From Malaciobacter pacificus (GTDB lineage Bacteria > Campylobacterota > Campylobacteria > Campylobacterales > Arcobacteraceae): DNA of 64,000 nucleotides. Each line of letters starts with the position of its first letter. Within the stretch, counting starts at the first letter, position 1. Shown here piece by piece: positions 43,729 to 52,480 of this stretch. Both the position numbers and the translations under genes were made by a program. The DNA is taken from positions 62,001 to 126,000 of the forward strand of contig NZ_CP035928.1 of the NCBI RefSeq assembly GCF_004214795.1. Direction: 5' to 3'. The notes under the pieces are model-generated. The model worked only from the letters and a program-made list of their open reading frames with translations. It did not search any database and was not told the DNA's origin.

Positions 43729-45708
43729 ATGAGTTTAGATAGTAATAATTATATAAAGGTTTTAACAAGTGATGAGAGAAGTTTGAGTCAAGAGCAAGCT
43801 TAATCTTTGTTTTTTAATGACATTGCTCCCAAATTAGTTTTGGGATTTATATCACCACACATTAGTTTTGATAGTGTAGCAAGAAGAATTAAATCTATGT
43901 TCCCAAGTGATACAAAAGTTATATTAACTACAACTGCAGGAGAGTTGTGTACTTTTAATTTAGATGAAAAAAGAGACTCTTTATATTTAGATGCAAGTTC
44001 AACATGGAATAATATTATCTTACAAAGTTTTAGTTCTGATATGATTGAAGATGTAGAGATTTTAACAATACCTTTATTTAGTGAAAATATAACTCAACAA
44101 ACAATAAGTCATAATGAAAGAATCAAAAAAATAAAAAATGAAATAGATAGAATAAATGTACCTTTTAGTTTTAACCATGAGAATTCATTTGCATTAACTA
44201 TTGTTGATGGTTTATCAAATAGTGAAAGCTTTTTAACAGAAGCACTTTATAAAAGTGGAAAATTACCTTGTTTATTAGTAGGTGGTAGTGCTGGAGGAAA
44301 GTTTGATTTTAAAGAAACATTTATTTTTAACAACAGTAATACAATTAGACATAATGCTATAATTGCTTTAGTAAAATTAAAACCAGCTATTAAATATGGA
44401 GTTTTTAAATCTCAAAGTGTTGAAAAAACAAATTTAACATATTTAGTTGCACAATCAAATCTTCTAAATAGAAGTGTACAAAGTGTATTAGACCCATCAT
44501 CAAATAGTATTGCAAGTTTTGTAGATGTACTTTGTCAACATTTAAGATGTGATTTATCAGATTTAGCAACAGTTTTATCTGATTATACATTTGCAATTGA
44601 AGTTGATAATGAGTTATATATTAGGTCAGTTTCAAATGTAGATATAGAAAATAAATCTATTTCTTTCTTTTGTGATATCTCTTTTGGTGATGTTTTACAT
44701 TTAGTAAAAAACAAAGATTTTGTATCTCAAACAGATAGTGATTTTAGAAGTTTTAGTTCAAGAAAACCTTCAAGTCCAATAGGTGGAATTTTAAATGATT
44801 GTATTTTAAGAAGATTATTAAACTCTAATAGTTTAAACTCTCTAAAAACATTTAATAACATTCCTTTAGCAGGATTTTCAACATTTGGTGAATTATTAGG
44901 ACTAAATATCAACCAAACACTTACCGCACTATTCTTTTATGAGGTTAAAGAGGGTGAAACTTTTTATGATGATTATGTAAATAATTTTGTTCATAAGTAC
45001 TCTAATTTTAATTTATATTTTGCACAAAGAGAAATTCATAAATATCAATTAATAGCAAAAGTAAGATCAGCAGTATTAGACTCATTAAAAGAGGCTTTCC
45101 CTTTAATTAAAGATATGGTTACTATTTTAAATCATGTGTATAAAGATACAACAGAAGGTAATAAAATTATTGTAGATATAACTTCAAGATTTGAAAACTT
45201 TGTAAAAGATCTAATGTCAAATGTTGAAACAAACAGTTCTTTAGTTAATGATATGGAAGATTTAACTAAAAACGCTTCTGAGATTAAAAAAGTTTTATCT
45301 TCAATTTCAGGAATTGCAATCCAAACAAATCTTCTTGCTTTAAATGCAGCAATTGAAGCTTCAAGAGCAGGAGAATTTGGTAATGGATTTAAAGTTGTTG
45401 CAGATGAGGTAAAAAAACTTGCAGCTAAAACTCAGGTGAGTTTAACAGAAAGTAACCAATCTGTTGATGTAACTATAAAAAATATTGATGCAATTTCTCA
45501 AGATATTACTCAATCTAGTGAAAAGTTAGAATTAGTTTCAAATGATATGAGATTAATTAATGAATCAATAGAAAAAATTTATAACAATTCAACACAAAGT
45601 AATAGTTATATAGAACAAAAAAGAGATAATTTTAATAGATTAATTGAAAGTATTAATACAATTGAGCAAGTTCATAATCAACTTGAACAATTAAAACATA
45701 ATTTCTAG
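43729..45708 (+). CDS. cytosolic FIST-domain methyl-accepting chemotaxis protein, interrupted by an in-frame TAA
   Basis: A frame of about 660 codons. The natural start is ATG 43729, with AAAGG 9 nt upstream; it encodes [20 protein letters not shown] and continues the FIST N-terminus, but codon 25 is TAA (43801-43803). The frame then goes on without change through FIST_N ([15 protein letters not shown]), FIST_C (about residues 250-400) and a chemoreceptor signalling domain ([20 protein letters not shown], about 530-550). A TTG at 43807, two codons after the stop, could allow reinitiation and a 633-residue product. No transmembrane helix: it is a soluble receptor. The stop may be a real nonsense mutation or a sequencing error. 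Confidence 0.85.
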
Positions 45709-45711
45709 GGA

Positions 45712-46524
45712 TTAATTCTCTAGAAGTTCGTTATAAATATCTTTGACTTTTTTACCTGTCATCTTTGAAAGTAGTTTAGCTTTTATTTTTGGAGGTAAAT
45801 CTAAAGATTGGATATCTGCTAAATCTAAGTTTTGACCAATAGTTTCTTTTGGTTCAATTATTACAACCCATTCTCCTCTAATATTCTCATTTTTGAATTT
45901 TTCAAAAAGATTTTTAGAGTTGTCCTTAAAAGTTGTTTGGTGTAGTTTTGAAATCTCTTTTACTAAAAATATAGTTCTATTTTCATCTAGTCTTGCTAAT
46001 TCTTCTAATAATTTTAATAATCTATGGGGAGATTCATATAAAATTCCAAGATTAGAATCATTTAAAATGTCATTTAATTTTGATGCTCTACTTGCACCTT
46101 TATGGTCTAAAAAACCATGAAAAGAAAAAGTAGTATGTGTAAATCCACTCATTGCATATGCTGTTAAAACTGCATTTGCCCCTGGAATTACATCATATGT
46201 AACACCATTTTGAATACAATAATCAACAAGTGTTGCACCTGGGTCACTAACACAAGGCATTCCCGCATCACTAACATAAACTACATTTTTAGTAAAAGTA
46301 TCGGGTGTTAAAGTTTTTAAGATTTGATTTTCATTATGAGAGTGGTATGATTTATACTCTTTATTTGAAAAATCTAGATTGTTTTTTTCGCCAAGAAGGT
46401 GTAGAAGTTTTTTCGTGACTCTTGTATCTTCACAAAATATTAGTTCTGCCTCCAAAAGAGCATCTAGACTTCTCTTTGAGATGTCGTCTAGATTTCCTAT
46501 TGGAGTTGGAACTAAAGTAAGCAC
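45712..46524 (-). CDS. rsmI: 16S rRNA (cytidine-1402-2'-O)-methyltransferase
   Basis: A 270-residue tetrapyrrole-methylase-fold enzyme. It begins LTLVPTPIGNLDDISKRSLD and has YVSDAGMPCVSDPG and FSFHGFLDHKGASR, all RsmI signatures. It methylates the ribose of C1402 in 16S rRNA together with RsmH. Its stop is 3 bp from the convergent chemoreceptor stop. The downstream end has a short hairpin TTCTAG/CTAGAA shared by both genes. Confidence 0.94.
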   Translation of the reverse strand: MLTLVPTPIGNLDDISKRSLDALLEAELIFCEDTRVTKKLLHLLGEKNNLDFSNKEYKSYHSHNENQILKTLTPDTFTKNVVYVSDAGMPCVSDPGATLVDYCIQNGVTYDVIPGANAVLTAYAMSGFTHTTFSFHGFLDHKGASRASKLNDILNDSNLGILYESPHRLLKLLEELARLDENRTIFLVKEISKLHQTTFKDNSKNLFEKFKNENIRGEWVVIIEPKETIGQNLDLADIQSLDLPPKIKAKLLSKMTGKKVKDIYNELLEN

Positions 46525-46538
46525 TTGTAAGTTTTAAC

Positions 46539-46739
46539 TTATTTTTGTGCGTATTTAGCTTTGAATTTCTCAACTCTACCAGCAGCATCAACGATTTTTT
46601 GCTCTCCAGTAAAGAATGGGTGACAAGCATTACAAATGTCAATTCTCATTGTTTCAACATTTGATTTTGTTTCGAATGAGTTACCACAAGCACAAGAAAC
46701 TGTACAAGTTTTGTAATCTGGGTGGATGTCTTTTTTCAC
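46539..46739 (-). CDS. rpmE: 50S ribosomal protein L31
   Basis: A 66-residue L31 with the zinc-type cysteines (SCACGN and [10 protein letters not shown]), so it is the zinc-containing form. It starts [16 protein letters not shown]. The start codon is GTG at 46737-46739, with AGGA 8 nt upstream. The GTG is nested inside ATGGCGTGA, a two-codon ORF in another frame. Located between miaA and rsmI in the same direction. Confidence 0.96.
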   Translation of the reverse strand: MKKDIHPDYKTCTVSCACGNSFETKSNVETMRIDICNACHPFFTGEQKIVDAAGRVEKFKAKYAQK

Positions 46740-46825
46740 GCCATATTCCTTATTTAAATTAATGTAAAATAAAAGGTCAAGTCTGGGCAGGCCCTTTATT
46801 AAACTCTTTGTGAAGGCGGATTATA
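46740..46825 (-). promoter_or_regulatory. rpmE promoter and GC-rich leader
   Basis: A minus-strand TATAAT lies at 46820-46825, overlapping the miaA stop. It would give a leader of about 70 nt with an unusually GC-rich GGGCCTGCCC element (46785-46794 region) in otherwise AT-rich DNA. L31 synthesis is autoregulated in some bacteria; a leader element is possible here but unproven. Confidence 0.4.
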
Positions 46826-47696
46826 TCGAAAAATACTTAAGAATATCTGAATTTAAGTTTTCTATAATATTTGAAGTTTTATCTTTAAATTGACCTTTAT
46901 TAAAAGTGTTTTGTCTTTTTGCCAATTTTGCAGTATTTAAAGCGATTTTCTCTTCTAATTGCTCTTTTGTAAGTTTTCCATCTAAGTACTCTAATGTTTC
47001 AATAATTCCAATTGAACTTATACAATTTGGTTTTCTTCCATATTTCGATTCTAAATAGATAACTTCATCTATAATTCCATCATTTATCATCTGTTTTGTT
47101 CTTAGATTTATTCTTTGTTTTAAAACTTCTCTATCCCATAAGATTTCAAATATTTTTAAATCTTTTGCTACAGGAGTTTTTTGATTTTCACTAAAATAAA
47201 CACTTGGTGTTTTATTTGTTGATTTATATATACAGTAGGCTTTTTCAATTCTATATCTGTCATTTCTTTCAATTTTTTGCATATACTCTTTATCTAAACT
47301 ATAAAGTAAATCATAGGCTTCCTCTTTTGAAATATCCAAAGGAATATTTTGATTAATCCCCGTTGATAATCCTTCTATTAAAGCTTTTAAGTAAAAACCA
47401 GTCCCACCTACGATAATAAGATTTTTATCATTTTGTTTTACAAACTCTTTTGTTTGTTTGTATAGTTCTATAAATTGGATAACATCAAACTCTTCATTTG
47501 GATACACAACATCAATTCCAAAATGAATAATATCACCTCTTTCTTGTGGTGTTGGTTTTGCAGAAGCTATGTCTATTTCTTTATAAACAGATAGAGAATC
47601 AAGTGATAATATTACAGAATTAGTTTTATTTGCTATATCAATTGATAATGCAGTTTTACCAGATGCCGTTGATCCAATGATTGCTATTTCTTTCAT
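46821..47696 (-). CDS. miaA: tRNA dimethylallyltransferase
   Basis: A 291-residue enzyme. The P-loop is GSTASGKTALSIDIA (8-22), followed by the MiaA signatures LSLDSLSVYKEIDIASAKPT and VGGTGFYLKALIEGL. It adds the isopentenyl group to A37 of tRNAs reading UNN codons. Length is slightly below the Escherichia enzyme but normal for Campylobacterota. The lipoprotein gene upstream ends 8 bp before it. Confidence 0.95.
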   Translation of the reverse strand: MKEIAIIGSTASGKTALSIDIANKTNSVILSLDSLSVYKEIDIASAKPTPQERGDIIHFGIDVVYPNEEFDVIQFIELYKQTKEFVKQNDKNLIIVGGTGFYLKALIEGLSTGINQNIPLDISKEEAYDLLYSLDKEYMQKIERNDRYRIEKAYCIYKSTNKTPSVYFSENQKTPVAKDLKIFEILWDREVLKQRINLRTKQMINDGIIDEVIYLESKYGRKPNCISSIGIIETLEYLDGKLTKEQLEEKIALNTAKLAKRQNTFNKGQFKDKTSNIIENLNSDILKYFSI

Positions 47697-47704
47697 CTAA
47701 TCTC

Positions 47705-47899
47705 TTATTTACTATTTTTACAGTTTTCTAATTCTCTATTTAGATTATTAATCTCTTTTTCTTTTTGAATTAAAGTTTTTAATAACTGTGAAATATCTTG
47801 TTTGTTTGAATCTATCATATCATCTTGTGATTTTGAAGAACACCCATTAAATATAAGTGTACATAGGCTTATTATAAATGTAAATTTTAATATTTTCAT
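47705..47899 (-). CDS. small lipoprotein with coiled-coil tail
   Basis: A 64-residue protein. A signal peptide ends in the lipobox LIFNGC (Cys20), so it should be lipid-anchored. The mature part is polar and has heptad-like spacing (LLKTLIQKEKEINNLNRELE), suggesting a short coiled coil. Function unknown. The first ~35 residues resemble the start of the 408-residue lipoprotein upstream (both have C-S-S-K after the lipobox). Confidence 0.7.
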   Translation of the reverse strand: MKILKFTFIISLCTLIFNGCSSKSQDDMIDSNKQDISQLLKTLIQKEKEINNLNRELENCKNSK

Positions 47900-47923
47900 A
47901 AATCTTTCTATTATGTATAAATT

Positions 47924-47951
47924 AACAAAAAGTGATTAGTCACTTTTTGTT
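47924..47951 (-). terminator. terminator after the repeat lipoprotein gene
   Basis: A 12-bp perfect stem (AACAAAAAGTGA / TCACTTTTTGTT) with a 4-nt loop TTAG, 13 bp beyond the stop codon on the minus strand. Confidence 0.75.
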
Positions 47952-47964
47952 TTAATAAAAGGTA

Positions 47965-49191
47965 TTATAGTCCTAAAGACTTTAATGTTTCTAAAGTTAA
48001 TGCACCTTGATTTAATTTATTCTCTTTTTGATAAGCATTTACAGCAGCTTTTGTCTCAGGTCCATAAACACCATCAATTTTTGTGATTTTGTAGTTTTTA
48101 GATTGTAAAGCTTTTTGTAAATTAGAAATTACATTTGTAGTTGTATTTGTTTCACATAAAATTGGTTGCCATCTTAAGTATGAATCAGCTGTTTTTACTT
48201 TTGTTGGAACCATAGTATAAATTGCTGGAATCTCACTTTTAATCTCTTTAGCAGGAGTTGCAACTTCTCTTGTTTTTACAATTTTACAAATTGCTGGGAT
48301 CTTAACTTCTTTAGTAGTAGCAGGAGTAGCTACTACTTGTTTTGTAACAGTTTTATACACAGGTGGAGTCACAACTTTTTTAGTAGTGGCAGGAGTAGCT
48401 ACAACTCTTTTTGTAACAGTTTTGTAAACAGCTGGAGTTTTAATCTCTTTAGTAGTAGCAGGAGTAGCGATAACTTTTTTAGTAACAGATTTATATACTG
48501 CTGGTACTTCAACTAAACACATAATTTCACCTGTTGAGTTGTCAACTTTCTCAATCTCTCCTCTACCTTTTTTCCATGTAGTATATGCATCGGAAATTTT
48601 GATTTTTTCAGTAATAGTTTTATATGTTGCTGGAATTGATACAAGTTTTGTTTTTTCTGGTTCTACCATAATTTGTTCACTTACAGTTTTATATGTTGCA
48701 GGAACAGGTATTAATTTTGTAGCTTCAGGTTTTACTAAAATTTTTTCAGTCACAGTTTTATAAGTTTCAGGAACTTCAACTAATTTTGTTGATTCTTCTC
48801 TTAATGTAACTTTCTTCTCAACTACTTTATAAGTTGCTGGAACTATTTTAATAGTTTCTTGTGCTTCTTTTACCATTTTTTTAATCATTTTAGTTTCATA
48901 TTTTTCTGGAACTAAAACTTTTGCATAACATTCACCTGGCTTTGCATTTGGTGGTACTAATGAATTACTTACTGCATTTTTATCTTTGGCTTCAGCATTT
49001 AGTGCATTAATTGAATTTAAAGCCTTTGACTTTTCAGCTTCAAGTTGAGAAATTTGTGCATCTTTTTCTTCTAATGCTTTTTGTAGTTCAGCAACTGAGC
49101 TTGATAAAACTTCTTCTTTTGAAGAACAACCACTCATAGTAATAATTGCCGCAGCTGCTAATACTGCAGAATTTCTTAAATATTTAGTCAT
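47965..49191 (-). CDS. repeat-rich lipoprotein with C-terminal peptidoglycan-binding domain
   Basis: A 408-residue protein. A signal peptide ends in the lipobox TMSGC, then a coiled coil (about 28-65) is followed by about nine imperfect repeats of 22-23 residues with the pattern P-x-x-Y-K-x-V-T-x-x-V, followed by a P/E/T-rich spacer. Two segments with [SA]-D-[AS]-Y-x-x-W interrupt the array. The last ~60 residues (VISNLQKALQSKNYKITKID, GVYGPETKAAVNAYQKEN) are a PG_binding_1 domain. It probably spans from a lipid anchor to the cell wall. Function unknown. Confidence 0.8.
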   Translation of the reverse strand: MTKYLRNSAVLAAAAIITMSGCSSKEEVLSSSVAELQKALEEKDAQISQLEAEKSKALNSINALNAEAKDKNAVSNSLVPPNAKPGECYAKVLVPEKYETKMIKKMVKEAQETIKIVPATYKVVEKKVTLREESTKLVEVPETYKTVTEKILVKPEATKLIPVPATYKTVSEQIMVEPEKTKLVSIPATYKTITEKIKISDAYTTWKKGRGEIEKVDNSTGEIMCLVEVPAVYKSVTKKVIATPATTKEIKTPAVYKTVTKRVVATPATTKKVVTPPVYKTVTKQVVATPATTKEVKIPAICKIVKTREVATPAKEIKSEIPAIYTMVPTKVKTADSYLRWQPILCETNTTTNVISNLQKALQSKNYKITKIDGVYGPETKAAVNAYQKENKLNQGALTLETLKSLGL

Positions 49192-49274
49192 ATTATTTCC
49201 TTTGTTTAATAATGATTTATGTAAATGGTATCAAAATAATTATAAACGTTACTTTAAAATAAACTTTTTTCTGA

Positions 49275-49280
49275 TATAAT
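49275..49280 (+). promoter_or_regulatory. putative -10 box of the OmpA-like gene
   Basis: TATAAT lies 30 bp before the TTG start, and AAGGAG follows about 8 bp before the start. It supports an independent promoter and the choice of the TTG. Confidence 0.5.
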
Positions 49281-49310
49281 TATTTTTATATCAAATCAAG
49301 GAGACGAATT

Positions 49311-49790
49311 TTGAAAAAAATAGTAATAAATACATTATTAGGGTTAAGTACAACAATAGCTTTAAATGCAGCAGATTGTATCATGGTAAAAGAGTTAAAT
49401 GTTGAATTTAAAAATGCTTCAACTGTATATTCAAATGCTTCTGAGTACCAAGAAGTAAAAGATTATGCAAACTTTTTAAAAGAAACTGGTTTATATGCAT
49501 TAATTGAAGGTCATACAAGTTCTTTATCAGGGGCAAAATATAATTATGATTTATCTACAAGAAGAGCTGCAAAAGTTAGAGAAACACTAATTTCACTAGG
49601 AGTTAATCCTTCACAAGTTAAATCTATGGGATATGGAGAGTCTACGCCATTATATGATAATAGTACAGAAGATGGTGAAGCTAAAAACAGAAGAGTAAGG
49701 GGAGAAGTATTTAACAGTGCTTCTGAATTAAATGAATATATAACTTCAGAAAAAAATAGAATCGCTTCAATAAAATATCAAGAACAATAA
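49311..49790 (+). CDS. OmpA-family periplasmic protein
   Basis: A 159-residue protein beginning at TTG 49311, preceded by AAGGAG. The signal peptide ends ALNAAD. The OmpA C-terminal domain covers about 40-140: ALIEGHTSS, YNYDLSTRRAAKVRETLISLG with the peptidoglycan-contact D and R, and GYGESTPLYDN. It should bind peptidoglycan non-covalently. No beta-barrel is present and no lipobox, so it is a soluble or loosely attached periplasmic protein. It is divergent from the repeat lipoprotein gene. Confidence 0.85.
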   Translation: MKKIVINTLLGLSTTIALNAADCIMVKELNVEFKNASTVYSNASEYQEVKDYANFLKETGLYALIEGHTSSLSGAKYNYDLSTRRAAKVRETLISLGVNPSQVKSMGYGESTPLYDNSTEDGEAKNRRVRGEVFNSASELNEYITSEKNRIASIKYQEQ

Positions 49791-49804
49791 ATCAAAATAA
49801 ATAG

Positions 49805-49830
49805 TAAGTAAAGAATCTTTTCTTTACTTA
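49805..49830 (+). terminator. terminator after the OmpA-like gene
   Basis: An 11-bp perfect stem (TAAGTAAAGAA / TTCTTTACTTA) with a 4-nt loop TCTT, shortly after the stop codon. Confidence 0.75.
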
Positions 49831-49850
49831 TATTTTGATACAATCCCAAC

Positions 49851-50711
49851 ATGAATAAATTGTTAAAAAAATTAAATGACTTCAATGAACTAGTTATGTT
49901 CAAACACTCAATATTTTCACTTCCTTTTATTTTTATTGCAATGATTGTAGCTGCAAAAGGATGGTTTGGGTTTTCATTATTGGTATTAGGAATTTTAGCT
50001 GCACTAACTGCTCGTAATTTTGCGATGGGATTTAATAGGTATTTAGATAGAGATATTGATGCTTTAAATCCAAGAACAGTAAATAGGCCAAATGTAGATG
50101 GACGATTAAGTGCAAATCAAATATTAATTTTTACTTTTGCAAATGCCTTGGGTTTTATATTAGTAGCATATTTTGTAAATGATTTAGCTTTGATATTATC
50201 TTTACCTATTTTAATAATTATTGGTTCATACTCATATTTTAAAAGATTCTCTTTTTTAGCTCATTTAATACTTGGAATATCATTAGGACTTGCTCCTATT
50301 GCAGGTGTTGTTGCAGTTAGTGAGACTATAACTTTATGGTCAATATTATTAAGTATTGGTGTTATGTTTTGGGTTGCTGGTTTTGATTTATTATACTCTT
50401 TACAAGATATTGATGTAGATAAAAAGCTTGGACTTCATTCAATTCCTTCAAAATTTGGTGTAAAAAATACGATGAATATTTCAAAAGTTTTTCATGCCTT
50501 AACTATAGTTTTTTGGTTTTTCTTTGTAGTTACTTCAAATGGTGGGACTTTTGCTTATATTGCAATATTAGTTAGTGTTTTAATGTTATCATATGAACAC
50601 TACTTAGTAAATAAAGATTTTAGAAAAATCGATAAAGCATTTTTTACAGTAAATGGATATTTAGGAATAGTATTCTTTTTCTTAATATTATTAGATACAA
50701 TTTTTTACTAA
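49851..50711 (+). CDS. UbiA-family polyprenyltransferase (MqnP/UbiA)
   Basis: A 286-residue protein with about eight helices. The first prenyl-diphosphate/magnesium motif is in FAMGFNRYLDRDIDALNPRT and the second is FDLLYSLQDIDVDKKLGLHS. It attaches a polyprenyl tail to an aromatic quinone precursor in the inner membrane; in Campylobacterota this is expected to be the futalosine-type menaquinone pathway (MqnP). It lacks a Shine-Dalgarno sequence; TACAAT at 49839-49844 is 7 bp from the ATG, so the mRNA may be leaderless. Preceded by a terminator. Confidence 0.9.
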   Translation: MNKLLKKLNDFNELVMFKHSIFSLPFIFIAMIVAAKGWFGFSLLVLGILAALTARNFAMGFNRYLDRDIDALNPRTVNRPNVDGRLSANQILIFTFANALGFILVAYFVNDLALILSLPILIIIGSYSYFKRFSFLAHLILGISLGLAPIAGVVAVSETITLWSILLSIGVMFWVAGFDLLYSLQDIDVDKKLGLHSIPSKFGVKNTMNISKVFHALTIVFWFFFVVTSNGGTFAYIAILVSVLMLSYEHYLVNKDFRKIDKAFFTVNGYLGIVFFFLILLDTIFY

Positions 50712-50749
50712 AAGTTTAAGTTTGTATTTGATAATATTCCATTTCTAGC

Positions 50750-50826
50750 GCGTCTATGGCTCAACTGGATAGAGCTCCCGGTTTCGGCCCGGGTGGTTGT
50801 GGGTTCGAATCCTACTAGGCGTGCCA
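50750..50826 (+). tRNA. tRNA-Arg, anticodon UCG
   Basis: A 77-nt cloverleaf. The acceptor GCGTCTA pairs with TAGGCGT (two G-U pairs), D stem GCTC/GAGC, anticodon stem CCCGG/CCGGG with loop TTTCGGC (anticodon TCG at 50784-50786), T arm GTGGG-TTCGAAT-CCTAC, discriminator G and an encoded CCA (50824-50826). It reads CGN arginine codons. It sits immediately upstream of the pilus-like cluster, a position often used by genomic islands, but no repeat of its 3' end was found in the window. Confidence 0.95.
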
Positions 50827-51079
50827 TCTTACATAATATACAAATTTTCCATTTATTAAATATAGCTTATTTATTTTTAAATAATTTTTTCATTTTGAAT
50901 ATGGAATAAAAAATCTCTTTTTAAAATTCTATTATATAAGCTATGTTAGTAAAAAAATAAAAGAATTATGTGAAAAAATAATTTATCAACTGACTAAAAT
51001 ATAATTATAATTTAAGCTAATCTTTTTATGCTAGAATATGCATGTAACTGTAAAAATCTAATCAAAACAAGGGATATAT

Positions 51080-51634
51080 ATGCCTTATCTGGTATCTTCA
51101 ATTATTACTGTTGTTGCTGCAATGGTGATACTTTTAACAAGATATGAAGCAGATGATAGTGCTATTATGTCACAAATTGAAAAGATGAAAACAATGGTCT
51201 CTATGGTTGATGGATATGTAAATACATATATCGAATCAGGAGGAATTTTAAGTGATATTAACTTTCAAGTTTTAGCAGATGCTGGTATCTTAAGTAATGT
51301 TGGTACAAATCAAAATAACACTAGATTAAATCCTAGTGATGGTTCTGGAACAATAGAAACAACTATGAGTCTACCAAATGATGATGTTATTTGGCATATT
51401 ATTCCAAATAAGTTAAACGCAGACTCTTATAAACTTTTAGTTGATTTTACAGGAGATTCTTCTTTGATGAGTAAATCTAGATTTTCAGAAGGATTTATAG
51501 GTAGAGAGTATTGTGAAAAGATGTTATTTGGAGAGTTATTAAGAGAACAAGATCAATTTGATGGTACAGATGATTTTGAAAATGATTCAGGTTCAAATGA
51601 TGATGGAAGATTTGTTTGTATAGTATATAAATAA
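51080..51634 (+). CDS. leaderless pilin-like protein 1
   Basis: A 184-residue protein. Residues 1-20 (MPYLVSSIITVVAAMVILLT) are one hydrophobic helix, followed by an amphipathic helix (to about 48) and a segment with DINFQVLADAGILSN, the same order as in type IVb pilins. There is no prepilin leader, no Gly-cleavage site and no Glu5; an in-frame TAA lies just upstream, so no leader is possible. AGGGA precedes the ATG. The C-terminal tail is Asp/Asn/Gly-rich with two late cysteines. It starts the secretion/pilus cluster. Probably a minor pilin. Confidence 0.65.
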   Translation: MPYLVSSIITVVAAMVILLTRYEADDSAIMSQIEKMKTMVSMVDGYVNTYIESGGILSDINFQVLADAGILSNVGTNQNNTRLNPSDGSGTIETTMSLPNDDVIWHIIPNKLNADSYKLLVDFTGDSSLMSKSRFSEGFIGREYCEKMLFGELLREQDQFDGTDDFENDSGSNDDGRFVCIVYK

Positions 51635-51679
51635 ATTTTGGTGTAGCTAAATGCTACTTTAATATGGGCTGTAGGTAGG

Positions 51680-51685
51680 TATAAT
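51680..51685 (+). promoter_or_regulatory. putative promoter (-10) of pilin-like gene 2
   Basis: TATAAT in the context TAGGTATAATCTTAAC lies 29 bp before the ATG at 51709. It separates the second pilin-like gene from the first and suggests independent, perhaps strong, expression. Confidence 0.55.
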
Positions 51686-51708
51686 CTTAACATAAAAAGG
51701 GTCGAAAA

Positions 51709-52371
51709 ATGCCACAACTGATAGCAATGGTAATCGTAGTAGTTGGAGCTATGATATATATGTTCCAAACATTTGGTGGAACTGGTGATAAAATTGAAGG
51801 TATTGCACAAAGAACAAGCATTATTACTGAAATTAATAATATTAGAAATGGTCTACAGTTAGCTGTAAGAGCTGGAGATATTACTAACGATGGTGCAGGA
51901 AATGTTACTACTTTAAGAGATCTAGCAGTTTTAGGTTATTTCGCAGATCAAATGAATGATGAAATTGCGGATAATACTGATAATGCTCTTTTAACAAATG
52001 GTAATGGAAATGCATATAGTGCTATTTCATTTGGTGGTGAAAATAACCCAGGAATGATTATAAATTTAGTAGTTGGTGCAGTAGATACTAGACCAGGAAT
52101 TAGGGTAGAGTTTTTAAATGAACTTGCAACAAATGCAGATTTTTTAGAAACACAGATATATAATGATTTATCAGCAGTTGCATCAATTGACAGAACAACT
52201 ACAGATGGTTCTTCAGTTGCAATCGACGGTAATGGTGATACACCTGATGGTACAAGACCTGTAGATAATGCAGCTACTGTAGGTACAGTTGCTGCAGGTA
52301 CAGCAACTTTAACAGATGGAATTTTTACAATTTATTTTAAAGATATGCCTGAAAGAATAGCAAATCCATAA
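51709..52371 (+). CDS. leaderless pilin-like protein 2, likely major pilin
   Basis: A 220-residue protein starting MPQLIAMVIVVVGAMIYMF, one hydrophobic helix, then an amphipathic helix (about 25-55) and LRDLAVLGYFADQM. The remaining part is Asn/Asp/Gly/Thr-rich. The layout parallels the mature part of type IVb pilins such as BfpA, but there is no leader peptide, no glycine cleavage site and no Glu5; a TAA stands in frame just upstream. It has its own promoter (51680) and its own strong terminator (52376-52403), so it may be the abundant subunit. No cysteines. Confidence 0.65.
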   Translation: MPQLIAMVIVVVGAMIYMFQTFGGTGDKIEGIAQRTSIITEINNIRNGLQLAVRAGDITNDGAGNVTTLRDLAVLGYFADQMNDEIADNTDNALLTNGNGNAYSAISFGGENNPGMIINLVVGAVDTRPGIRVEFLNELATNADFLETQIYNDLSAVASIDRTTTDGSSVAIDGNGDTPDGTRPVDNAATVGTVAAGTATLTDGIFTIYFKDMPERIANP

Positions 52372-52375
52372 TAAA

Positions 52376-52403
52376 TAATATTTAGGCTCACGCCTAAATA
52401 TTA
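52376..52403 (+). terminator. terminator after pilin-like gene 2
   Basis: A 12-bp perfect stem (TAATATTTAGGC / GCCTAAATATTA) with loop TCAC, 4 bp after the stop codon. It isolates the candidate major pilin gene from the rest of the cluster; read-through would supply the downstream genes. Confidence 0.75.
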
Positions 52404-52480
52404 CAGTTTACACAAAACAAAACCTAAGTACTAAATAATTTAGCATTTAGTTTTTATTTTTATTAAAAAAAGGTTTATAA

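Noticed and set aside
48180-48900. Direct repeats of about 66 bp, possible repeat element
   Set aside because: They encode the 22-residue repeats of the lipoprotein gene and vary mainly at synonymous or conservative positions, so they are protein repeats.
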